Assembly: GCF_014529935.1 (NCBI RefSeq)
Contig: NZ_JACVFC010000003.1
Coordinates: 310,001-374,000, forward strand
DNA from: Chitinophaga qingshengii
Lineage (GTDB): Bacteria > Bacteroidota > Bacteroidia > Chitinophagales > Chitinophagaceae
Length of the DNA: 64,000 bases
Direction of reading: 5' to 3'
Below, one piece after another: positions 52,584 to 60,076 of this stretch. A program made the translations under genes and the position numbers. The notes below the pieces were generated by a model. It was not told the DNA's origin, did no database searches, and saw nothing but the letters and a program-made list of their open reading frames with translations. The number at the start of each line of letters is the position of its first letter. Position 1 is the stretch's first letter.

Positions 52584-53552
52584 TTACCCCTGCGCCATTT
52601 TCATACACGACGCCAGAAAATTCCGGTATTCCGTTTCTTCGGCCTCAAAAAGTTGTTCGCCCCCGATGCTATAGGCTTGTATCATATATTCACGGGCAGC
52701 AGGACGTTCGTCAAGCTCCAGCATCACTTCACCCAACCGCATCAATACAAAGGCATTGGTATTCCCGTTCTCTGCGGTATTGGCTTTCGCAGCCTCCAGA
52801 TAAACCCGCGCCTGCCGGTAATCCCGCAATTTGAAATAAGCATCTCCAATGGAAGCATTTAAAGCGAGGCTTTGTCCGAAGCCGGATTTAGGGGAAGGGA
52901 TTTTCTTCAATGCCCTGGTCCAAGCGACGACCGCCTTTTCGTAGTTGCCTTCGGCAAAAGCCCGGTGTCCCAAATCAATCTGTTGTTGTATCCGGTCAAC
53001 GATCTGCGGATGCAGTTCAAACGGTTCCTGCGTTGGGAGTGCCGCTGCCGGCGCAACGACTTCCTCCCGGAAACGTTCCATCACCACTTCATCACTCACT
53101 CTCGGATTACAAAAGAGGTCCCAGTAAAGTACCGGTAACCCTTTGAAATCCGCCCGTTTGGCGCCGTATTTATAAATCATACGCAGGATGATTTTAGCTT
53201 CTGCCGGTTTCTGTAAATGCATCAGCGAAGCGGCAAACAGGATGTATGCCCTCATTTCATAAACAGGTCTTGGACGGGATTCTGTTTCAGCCACCCAGAG
53301 ACCGGCGATATTGCTGGCTTCATGTATGCGGCCGGCCTCCAGCAAACGTTGCACATGATCGTTGAGTACCATCAGTGTACAGTTGGTGTTGAACCTGGGT
53401 TCCGGTACCAGCGCCCAGGCTGCCGCTGTTTTGTCGGCCGCCAGCTGGATATCGGTGGACTGTAATTGGGTGGCTTCCTGTAAAAGATCATGCAACAGGT
53501 TTTTCAATGCAGCGGGTAGGGCTACTTTTTTTCTGGTTATTCTCGATGCCAT
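52584..53552 (-). CDS. Tetratricopeptide-repeat protein
   Basis: A 322-residue soluble helical protein. The clear TPR segment is ~185-310 (RAFAEGNYEKAVVAWTRALKKIP, LALNASIGDAYFKLRDYRQARVYLEAAKA, ALVLMRLGEVMLELDERPAAREYMIQAYSIG); the first 180 residues are also helical. No signal peptide when started at the ATG at 53552 (MASRITRKKVAL); an earlier start adds non-homologous residues. Likely a scaffold; partner unknown. Confidence 0.8.
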   Translation of the reverse strand: MASRITRKKVALPAALKNLLHDLLQEATQLQSTDIQLAADKTAAAWALVPEPRFNTNCTLMVLNDHVQRLLEAGRIHEASNIAGLWVAETESRPRPVYEMRAYILFAASLMHLQKPAEAKIILRMIYKYGAKRADFKGLPVLYWDLFCNPRVSDEVVMERFREEVVAPAAALPTQEPFELHPQIVDRIQQQIDLGHRAFAEGNYEKAVVAWTRALKKIPSPKSGFGQSLALNASIGDAYFKLRDYRQARVYLEAAKANTAENGNTNAFVLMRLGEVMLELDERPAAREYMIQAYSIGGEQLFEAEETEYRNFLASCMKMAQG

Positions 53553-53761
53553 AAATGCTGTGGTGGTAGTAAAACAATATCCTGAAATTAATGCATTATC
53601 CTGTCGCGTTTTGTCAATTACGATCAACGGTAAAACGGAATAACATGTTGTTAACAGGGCTTACTCGTAAAACGGGTGTGATTAACGCTCGGTTAACAGT
53701 ACTATCGGCAAGGGATAAACGGTAATACTCATTGTATTTTGTTTATTGTAGCGATAATCTG

Positions 53762-53793
53762 TTTATCACCGTTTTTTTTCTTTTATCACCGTT
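53762..53793 (+). promoter_or_regulatory. TTTATCACCGTT direct repeats upstream of the P450
   Basis: Two identical 12-mers at 53762-53773 and 53782-53793, 20 bases apart (about two helical turns). A third partial match (CCGTTATCAC) lies at ~53834. This looks like a regulator-binding array; no regulator is adjacent. Confidence 0.45.
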
Positions 53794-53805
53794 ATTCAAG
53801 TACCA

Positions 53806-53829
53806 GCGGTCATTCCGTGGGATGACCGC
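53806..53829 (+). other. Hairpin in the P450 leader region
   Basis: Stem GCGGTCATTCC / GGGATGACCGC (11 bp, one wobble, very tight loop), ending 17 bases before the P450 ATG. Could influence translation or act as an operator palindrome. The rest of the 294-bp gap (53553-53846) is AT-rich with no gene. Confidence 0.5.
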
Positions 53830-53846
53830 ACAAACCGTTATCACTT

Positions 53847-55019
53847 ATGATCTCTCCTAATTCAATTCCCTGGTTCGCAAAAATGAGAACAGAAAACCCG
53901 GTTATCTACGATCCGGAATTCGTTTTTTATTATGGCGTTAAAGGAGCATGGCAAATCTTTTCGCACAAGGAAGCTAAACAGGTGCTGGGCGATTACAACT
54001 CCTTTTCCAATCTTTTTATCCCTAACCTGGGACAGAACATTATGGGTAGAAACCTTAACCAGAGCGATCCGCCGGACCATAAAAAACTCCGCTCGCTGGT
54101 GGCGAAAGTGTTTGTGCCCTCAGTGATCTCCAAACATGCGGACTGGATCAGGCAACAATGTGAAGAGATCATTGATCCGTTACTGGAAAAAGGAGAGATG
54201 GATTTTATCCATGACTTCGCCATTGCCTTGCCTAACCGTGTGATCGCCCAGCTGCTGGGTATTCCGGCGGAAGATCATGCGCAGGTGCACAGCTGGGTAA
54301 CCACTATTGTGACCAACGTAAAAACCATGGAAGAAATGCAGGCTTCCTTCGCTGCGCAACAACAAATTGCCAACTATCTCGACAAGATGATCGAGATGCG
54401 CAGGATAGAACCGAAAGATGACCTGATTTCCCACCTGCTGGCATCGGAAGTAAACGGTGAACGTTTGAATAACGACGATCTGCTGGGAACGGTAGTGGGC
54501 ATGTTCCTCGCCGGTTTTGAAACCACTTCGTCTCTGCTGGGTAATATCGCTTATACTTTCTGTCACCATCCGGAAGTACTGGACCACTACATCGAACATC
54601 CGGAAGATTTTGACAATATTATCAACGAAGTACTGCGGGTATTACCTTCTGCCAAATCCATGACCCGTGTGGCTAAACATGATCTGGAACTGCGTGGTCA
54701 GCAAATTAAAAAAGGCGACTACCTGAATATCTGGCTCATTGGCGCCAATCATGATCCTGAAGTATTTCCTGAACCGGATAAATTTGATTTCCGTCGCCCG
54801 AATCACGCAGACAGCCTGAGTTTCGGACATGGTATCCACTATTGTTTCGGTGTGCCGCTGGCAAAGATGGAAACGGAGATTGCGTTGAAGGTAGTGTTTT
54901 CCCGTATCAGGAAAATCCGGATTAAAGAGGGTGCGAAGATTGAGATGACGCCGAGTACAATTATTACAGGCTTTACGGGATTACCGGTCACGTTTTCAGC
55001 CGTGGGCGTATATCAGTAA
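53847..55019 (+). CDS. Cytochrome P450 (bacterial soluble class)
   Basis: A 390-residue P450. The heme loop is FGHGIHYCFG with the thiolate ligand C333; the I-helix oxygen-activation motif is GMFLAGFETTSSL (A/G-G-x-E-T-T, with E replacing the usual D/E-T pair); the K-helix ExxR is NEVLRVLP. No membrane anchor, so it is the soluble bacterial type needing separate ferredoxin/reductase. Its stop overlaps by 7 bases the stop of a terpene synthase on the other strand, so the two probably tailor one terpenoid. Confidence 0.94.
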   Translation: MISPNSIPWFAKMRTENPVIYDPEFVFYYGVKGAWQIFSHKEAKQVLGDYNSFSNLFIPNLGQNIMGRNLNQSDPPDHKKLRSLVAKVFVPSVISKHADWIRQQCEEIIDPLLEKGEMDFIHDFAIALPNRVIAQLLGIPAEDHAQVHSWVTTIVTNVKTMEEMQASFAAQQQIANYLDKMIEMRRIEPKDDLISHLLASEVNGERLNNDDLLGTVVGMFLAGFETTSSLLGNIAYTFCHHPEVLDHYIEHPEDFDNIINEVLRVLPSAKSMTRVAKHDLELRGQQIKKGDYLNIWLIGANHDPEVFPEPDKFDFRRPNHADSLSFGHGIHYCFGVPLAKMETEIALKVVFSRIRKIRIKEGAKIEMTPSTIITGFTGLPVTFSAVGVYQ

Positions 55020-55990
55020 GGGTTATAGCGAGGGGTATCCGTAATGCTCCAGTAGAAGAACCCGGCAACCATTGTTTCCAGTCCGTCTACATACACATGT
55101 ATCCGCTTATTCAGTTCTTCTCCAAAATCCGGTAACGCCGCTCTGCAGGATACTAATTCTTTCATTTCATCATCATGAATAGATGCCGCCATCAACACTG
55201 CCTCTTCAAGGGTAGTGTTGTGGTGGTATTTGAGCATCATCACCAGGTTGTGTTCATCGCCGTGTTCCAGTTCCTTGCGGAGGGAGAACAGGTCGTTGGC
55301 CCAGCATACCACTCTTCTCGCCAGGGCGGTAAGATGCACCATGGACGGATGTTGCAGCACATACATCGGTAACCAGATGCCTGTAGCCAGTTCATTGATA
55401 TCGGTCCCGATATTGGCGGCGGAAAAGAACAGCCGCATGTGCATGTACTGGGCTACCGTTGGGTGCCGCTCCCTGTTTTTGTTGTTTTTGGCTTCCCAGA
55501 TGGCGGCTTCAAAAGTGGCCTGTACACTGATCTGGAACTGCGATTGCCAGCTGGGCCTGCTCAGGGCGTCCAGCCTTACACAGATGTCGGCCAATGCATG
55601 AAAAAATTTGTTGTCAATAGGAGATACCTTGTACTTCAGTACATGGGCAAAGCCGTCTATCAGCTGTTGTAAATAATTCTCTTCCCGAATATAGGCGGTA
55701 GACGGCGTTACATGGTCCAGCTGTTCATCCAGTACAAACAGCCAGCTGTAAAGGTTATCAATGCAACACAGCAGTTCAAGGCCCGCTTCCGGCATGGTAC
55801 GGCAGGTCATCCAGGCCATTTTGTACCGGGCAAAATAACGTTCTTCATCTGCATTGTTCAGCAATTGATACTTGTGCAGGAATGCAAAGGTGTCGGCCGC
55901 TACCAGTTCCACGTAGGGACTCAGCCTGGTTGGAAAGGGGCAATAAAGCCTGGGAATGACAATCTTGGCGGTAGTTTCGGTTTGATGCAT
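55013..55990 (-). CDS. Class I terpene synthase (cyclase)
   Basis: A 325-residue bacterial terpene cyclase. N-terminal PRLYCPFPTRLSPYVE is typical; the first metal motif is FVLDEQLDHV (DExxD type); the second, NSE/DTE motif is WANDLFSLRKELEHGDEHN (NDxxSxxxE); and the C-terminal RY pair is in DTPRYNPY. Metal-dependent ionisation of a prenyl diphosphate (FPP or GGPP) is expected; product cannot be read from sequence. The ATG at 55990 (MHQTETTAKIV) is chosen; an earlier one at 56017 adds 9 residues. Tail-to-tail with the P450. Confidence 0.9.
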   Translation of the reverse strand: MHQTETTAKIVIPRLYCPFPTRLSPYVELVAADTFAFLHKYQLLNNADEERYFARYKMAWMTCRTMPEAGLELLCCIDNLYSWLFVLDEQLDHVTPSTAYIREENYLQQLIDGFAHVLKYKVSPIDNKFFHALADICVRLDALSRPSWQSQFQISVQATFEAAIWEAKNNKNRERHPTVAQYMHMRLFFSAANIGTDINELATGIWLPMYVLQHPSMVHLTALARRVVCWANDLFSLRKELEHGDEHNLVMMLKYHHNTTLEEAVLMAASIHDDEMKELVSCRAALPDFGEELNKRIHVYVDGLETMVAGFFYWSITDTPRYNPY

Positions 55991-56079
55991 AAGAATGTGA
56001 CAATCGGTGATAAACAAAAAGGTACCTGTCGCGCCGGTAAGCGCGATTAAAAAAACAAACGGTTGATATCTGCTAAAAA

Positions 56080-57897
56080 CTAATTTCTAACGAGTGTTCC
56101 TGTAAGAAGATTTTTGACCAGCACATCAATCAGGATATGGAAATCGATGGGCTTAATCATGTACGCGCTGGCCCCTTCCAGCATAATTTCTTCAATATTG
56201 GTTTCATCAGTATCTGCAGACGCGGCAATCACCGGGATATGCCTTAAAGCAGGATTGGACTTCAGTTCCATCAGCACATCTTTGCCAGACTTGCCCGGCA
56301 GGCTCATATCCAGGATAATGGCATCCGGATGATTATGCGCCTTGAGAAGCGCTTCCTGGCCATTGTCGGCATGCATAATGGAAAAGCCGCGTTTGCTCAG
56401 CAGGAGCGACAAATAACGTTGGGTCATGATGTCGTCTTCCACCACGAGTATTTTTTTCCCTTCAAAGGAGATCAGGTTGTTTTCCCGTAATTCAATAGTG
56501 GCTGATTTAATTTCACCGGTAAAGGGTACTAACGGGAGCGATACTACGAATTCAGTTCCTTCGTCTATTTCGCTGCGCACCTGTATGGTACCGCCCAATA
56601 TACGCACCAGGTGGTGGGTAATGTTAAGGCCCAGGCCACTGCCCTCCGCAAAATTGATGGTGGTACGGGTAAACTCCTTAAACAGGGTGGCAATCCTGTC
56701 CGGAGAAATGCCATTGCCCTGGTCCCTCACGGCAATGTACCAGTGGGTATCGTCCCGGTAAATACGCAGGAAGATGGAAGTATGATTACGGGTGAATTTG
56801 ATGGCGTTAACGAGGATATTGTTGACGATTTTTGTCAGTTTGATACTGTCCTCCACAATAGCTGTCGGAAAAGAATCCTGTACTTCCAGCTCTATTTTTA
56901 CTCTTTTTTCATTGGCAAAATACTGGTAGATGTTGACAATATTGGTAATCCAGCTATACAACAACACAGACTCTTTTTTGACTTCATCCACATTGCCGGT
57001 ATCCAGCTTGCATTTATCCTGTGTATTATTAATCAGTGTTTGCAGGTTACGGCAGGCAATGAACAGGTCTTCATCCACTTTTTTATCGGCCTGGGCCTTG
57101 TCCCGGTTAGACAACAATTTCAGTTGTGCAATGCTATAAATTGCATTCAGCGGGGTTCTTAACTCATGGGTGAGCTCCCGTACATAGATGTTTTTAGCGG
57201 TCACCGCTTTCTCCAGGTTCGCCGTTCTTTCTTTTACCTGATGTTCCAATCTTGTGTTACTGGCATGCAATTCTTTATTCAGTGCGGTCAACTGCTGGTT
57301 ACGCAAATTGATGGTGTGAAATAACTTGGCATTGTAGTGAACCAGGGTCACCAGTGATATAGACGTTAACGTTAGTACCGTAAAAGCCGTGCAATAATAG
57401 ATGAGGTTCAGCATTTCCGGACTGAAAGGCATGGGTGGGAAAATATGCAAGGCCCGGTTGATCTCCAGGAAAAGCAGGGTAGCAGCGGATACGCCCAGGC
57501 ACCAGATCTGCGCACGTCCTACCTTCACAAAGGAAAGACAGGATATCAGCAGGAAAAGCGCCAGCCAGATCGGGTCCACGGCGGCCGACAAAATACTGCC
57601 GAAATACAACGTCGATAAGTTGATGGTGCTCTGTAATGTAACGCCGGCAGCCTGATACTTCCGCTTTTTATTCAGATACAACACCCCGCCAAACAATACG
57701 GAACCAAGCAATGTCGCCACCAGGATACCCGGGTAGCGGGAATAATACCAGTATGTCATACCGAAACCCGTACCGAGTATAATCAGGATCCATGCAACAA
57801 TATTGATCTTGATGACCCTGAAATTCAGTTCTTTTTCGTTAAAATTACTCGTGCCTAAATGAGTGAGCGATCTGGGAAATACAGTGATAGCTTTCAT
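56080..57897 (-). CDS. Orphan hybrid histidine kinase (membrane sensor, HK, REC)
   Basis: A 605-residue protein: ~6 transmembrane helices in an N-terminal membrane sensor (~33-190), a coiled coil (~195-240), HisKA with H244 (RELTHELRTPLNA), HATPase_c (NNILVNAIKFTRN ... GSGLGLNITHH), and a C-terminal receiver (~483-600) with phospho-Asp D530 (IILDMSLPGKSG) and switch lysine (MIKPIDF). No output domain and no adjacent response regulator, so phosphate should leave through an Hpt protein; the Hpt gene at 46817-47236 is a candidate partner (inference only). Confidence 0.93.
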   Translation of the reverse strand: MKAITVFPRSLTHLGTSNFNEKELNFRVIKINIVAWILIILGTGFGMTYWYYSRYPGILVATLLGSVLFGGVLYLNKKRKYQAAGVTLQSTINLSTLYFGSILSAAVDPIWLALFLLISCLSFVKVGRAQIWCLGVSAATLLFLEINRALHIFPPMPFSPEMLNLIYYCTAFTVLTLTSISLVTLVHYNAKLFHTINLRNQQLTALNKELHASNTRLEHQVKERTANLEKAVTAKNIYVRELTHELRTPLNAIYSIAQLKLLSNRDKAQADKKVDEDLFIACRNLQTLINNTQDKCKLDTGNVDEVKKESVLLYSWITNIVNIYQYFANEKRVKIELEVQDSFPTAIVEDSIKLTKIVNNILVNAIKFTRNHTSIFLRIYRDDTHWYIAVRDQGNGISPDRIATLFKEFTRTTINFAEGSGLGLNITHHLVRILGGTIQVRSEIDEGTEFVVSLPLVPFTGEIKSATIELRENNLISFEGKKILVVEDDIMTQRYLSLLLSKRGFSIMHADNGQEALLKAHNHPDAIILDMSLPGKSGKDVLMELKSNPALRHIPVIAASADTDETNIEEIMLEGASAYMIKPIDFHILIDVLVKNLLTGTLVRN

Positions 57898-58321
57898 CTG
57901 GATTGCAAATTTTTCATGGTGAGGTTACTCTCGAGATGTCTGTAATGGTTAGCCTGGGCGGCGTGGACTGGAGCTGATAATCTAATCTTCCATCCTCTAT
58001 TGAGCTAAATTTAACAAAAACCGTTTATATAAATGATAAATATTTCAACATATTTAAAGATTAACAAATGGTGCCTGTGAAATGCAGCTGCCTGCCAGAA
58101 TAATCTGATGTAAAAATACAATATGTTATTGTAATAAACTGAAAACCAAATTTTTATTTTACAGTGGGGCAATAAAAAAGCAGTCATAAAGACTGCTTCA
58201 CTATTTTTAAAGGGGGTGTTTTACACCATCCAAAGGGGAAATACCGAAGTGTTACAACGCTGTAGTGGCGGTAATCAGTTGATGCAACTGCCGGTTAAAA
58301 TCCTTTACCTGCTTTCCAAGC
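57898..58321. other. Intergenic region between hybrid kinase and PhzF genes
   Basis: About 420 bases with no convincing gene. It holds the upstream region of the leftward hybrid kinase, a very AT-rich stretch (~58010-58170), the PhzF-side terminator at 58174-58198 and a small GGTGT/ACACC hairpin near 58216-58228. A 37-codon minus-strand frame at 58252-58365 overlaps the end of PhzF and is not accepted. Confidence 0.6.
58174..58198 (-). terminator. Rho-independent terminator downstream of the PhzF-family gene
   Basis: AAGCAGTC / GACTGCTT stem with ATAAA loop; on the minus strand followed by six T. It lies ~125 bases after the PhzF stop codon. Confidence 0.8.
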
Positions 58322-59113
58322 TTACGCCGGTAGCTGACAGATACCGGTGAAATAGGTCCGTGCATAACCGGCCATCTTCACGGTGTCACCCTCATGGGTG
58401 CAATACAAGGTTCCGCCACGATCGGACAGCTGCCTGGCGAGTAAGGTAGTTTGCTGCAGCCGCTCACTCCAATAAGGAATCAGGGAACAATGTGCGGAGC
58501 CCGTCACGGGATCTTCAAAAATAGATGCCTGGGGCGTAAAATAACGGGATACAAAATCACAATCCTCCCCGGGGGCAGTAATCACCACCCCGCCCGGATC
58601 AAGATTGATACGGTCCAGCAACTGCCGGTTGATCTGTATATTCCGTACATCCGCCTCCGTTTCATATACCAGTACATAGTCACGCGCCTGTAATACGGCT
58701 ACGGGCATACGGTCCAGCGATTCCTGTATGGCGGTTGGCAGCGCGGCCGGCAGGGGCTTGCGGGCGGGAAAGGTCAACGTGTAACGGTCTTCTTCAAAAT
58801 CTACGGTCAACAAACCACTGCGGGAATAAAACTGCAGGGAGCTGCTGCTATAGGCATGCAGGGTGCGGATGGCATGGGCGGTAGCCAGCGTGGCATGGCC
58901 GCAAAGGTCCATTTCTATCTCGGGGGTAAACCAGCGTAAGGCAAATCCATCTCCCTGGGGCATAAAAAAGGCGGTCTCGGCGACTGCATTCTCACGGGCT
59001 ATCTGTAACATCACTTCGTCCGGCAGCCATTCGGTCAATGGCATCACACAAGCGGGGTTCCCCCCGAAAATATGATCGGTGAAGGCATCTATCTGGTAAA
59101 GCGGTAATTGCAT
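58322..59113 (-). CDS. PhzF-family isomerase/epimerase-like protein
   Basis: A 263-residue two-lobed PhzF/DapF-fold protein. N-terminal LYQIDAFTDHIFGGNPACVMPL and the catalytic-type glutamate E46 in NAVAETAFF are characteristic, as are CGHATLATAH and the C-terminal ...DPVTGSAHCSLIPYW. PhzF proper isomerises DHHA in phenazine synthesis, but most Bacteroidota homologues have unknown substrates and no phenazine genes are present here. It lies 41 bases after the membrane-protein gene in the same direction. Confidence 0.9.
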   Translation of the reverse strand: MQLPLYQIDAFTDHIFGGNPACVMPLTEWLPDEVMLQIARENAVAETAFFMPQGDGFALRWFTPEIEMDLCGHATLATAHAIRTLHAYSSSSLQFYSRSGLLTVDFEEDRYTLTFPARKPLPAALPTAIQESLDRMPVAVLQARDYVLVYETEADVRNIQINRQLLDRINLDPGGVVITAPGEDCDFVSRYFTPQASIFEDPVTGSAHCSLIPYWSERLQQTTLLARQLSDRGGTLYCTHEGDTVKMAGYARTYFTGICQLPA

Positions 59114-59154
59114 GGTCTTATATATTATCGGGCTGCAAGGTACGACTTACGGCT

Positions 59155-59934
59155 TTATGCCGCCGTGCCTTTGTTATAGATATAACCCAGACCCACCACT
59201 GCAACGGTCAAAACAGGCAGCAGTAACACAACGGCCATTCCGGCCTGCGCCCACACGGAGTGAAAATGACCAAGAATATAAAAACTACCGGCCAGCAACG
59301 CGAGACTGAAAACCACCCAGCAGCCCAGCAGTATCTTGTAACCAAGGGATAATGGCCGGGTAGGGTGGGTGCCTTTCTCATAGGCTACAATTTCCGGTGT
59401 ATTCCGGTAACTGCCGGAATAATCGTAGAACGTTTTCCGGCCAACGGCTTCCCAGCCGGTGGTATCGGATATGGCAGGTTTAAAATACGCTTTGTGCTGT
59501 GACACATGGTTATAAAAGTCCAGCAGCTCATCTATGAACTGGTTGGCATCGGAAAAAAAACTACTGAATTCTTCCAGGTCTATGTACAACATCTTATCAT
59601 GAGAAGGAATAGTGGCCAGGTAAGCCCGCCAGTCATCATACAACGGGAGCAATGCCGGATACACGCGTTCTACGTAGGACCGGTGCGCTGCCGCATTGTT
59701 CAATGCTTCGGTCAGCGGGATCCGGATATCGGTATCTACATAGGTATCTTCCATGACGTCATCGGCATCGTCTGCACCGGCGGCATATAAACTCAGGAAA
59801 GCCGGCCTTACCTGCTCTATGTCTTTGCGGTTCAATAACAACAACCAGAAACAGGCAAGGCTGTTATTGCCTTCAAACAATACTTCGCGTTGCGCAGGCG
59901 CGGTCCTGATGGTTAAATAAGTCCTGTTGCCCAT
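59155..59934 (-). CDS. Hypothetical membrane protein (MGNRxYL type)
   Basis: A 259-residue protein: soluble helical N-terminal ~200 residues starting GNRTYLTIRTAPAQREVLFEGNNSLACFWLLLL, then two C-terminal transmembrane helices (KILLGCWVVFSLALLAGSFYIL and AGMAVVLLLPVLTVAVVGLGYIY). Similar N-termini occur in Bacteroidota proteins of unknown function. It has its own TAnnTTTG promoter on the minus strand. PhzF follows. Confidence 0.7.
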   Translation of the reverse strand: MGNRTYLTIRTAPAQREVLFEGNNSLACFWLLLLNRKDIEQVRPAFLSLYAAGADDADDVMEDTYVDTDIRIPLTEALNNAAAHRSYVERVYPALLPLYDDWRAYLATIPSHDKMLYIDLEEFSSFFSDANQFIDELLDFYNHVSQHKAYFKPAISDTTGWEAVGRKTFYDYSGSYRNTPEIVAYEKGTHPTRPLSLGYKILLGCWVVFSLALLAGSFYILGHFHSVWAQAGMAVVLLLPVLTVAVVGLGYIYNKGTAA

Positions 59935-60005
59935 GGGTAGATGTTTGTCTTAGGGATTACGCATAATAAGATAAGCGGTGAAACCGGCATTTGGTTCACA
60001 CTCGT

Positions 60006-60013
60006 CAAAAATA
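60006..60013 (-). promoter_or_regulatory. -7 element (TATTTTTG) of the hypothetical membrane-protein gene
   Basis: Exact TAnnTTTG match on the minus strand, ~72 bases before the ATG at 59934. Confidence 0.45.
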
Positions 60014-60076
60014 GTCTTTTTTTAAAAGTTTCTATGGCAGAAATGGCCCTGCGGGACTGGTTTTTGACACCATTGT

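Noticed and set aside
58252..58365. 37-codon minus-strand frame overlapping the 3' end of the PhzF gene, ending in a plausible helix
   Set aside because: PhzF already ends with its normal C-terminal strand, the frame has no promoter or clear ribosome-binding site, and length is too small to judge.
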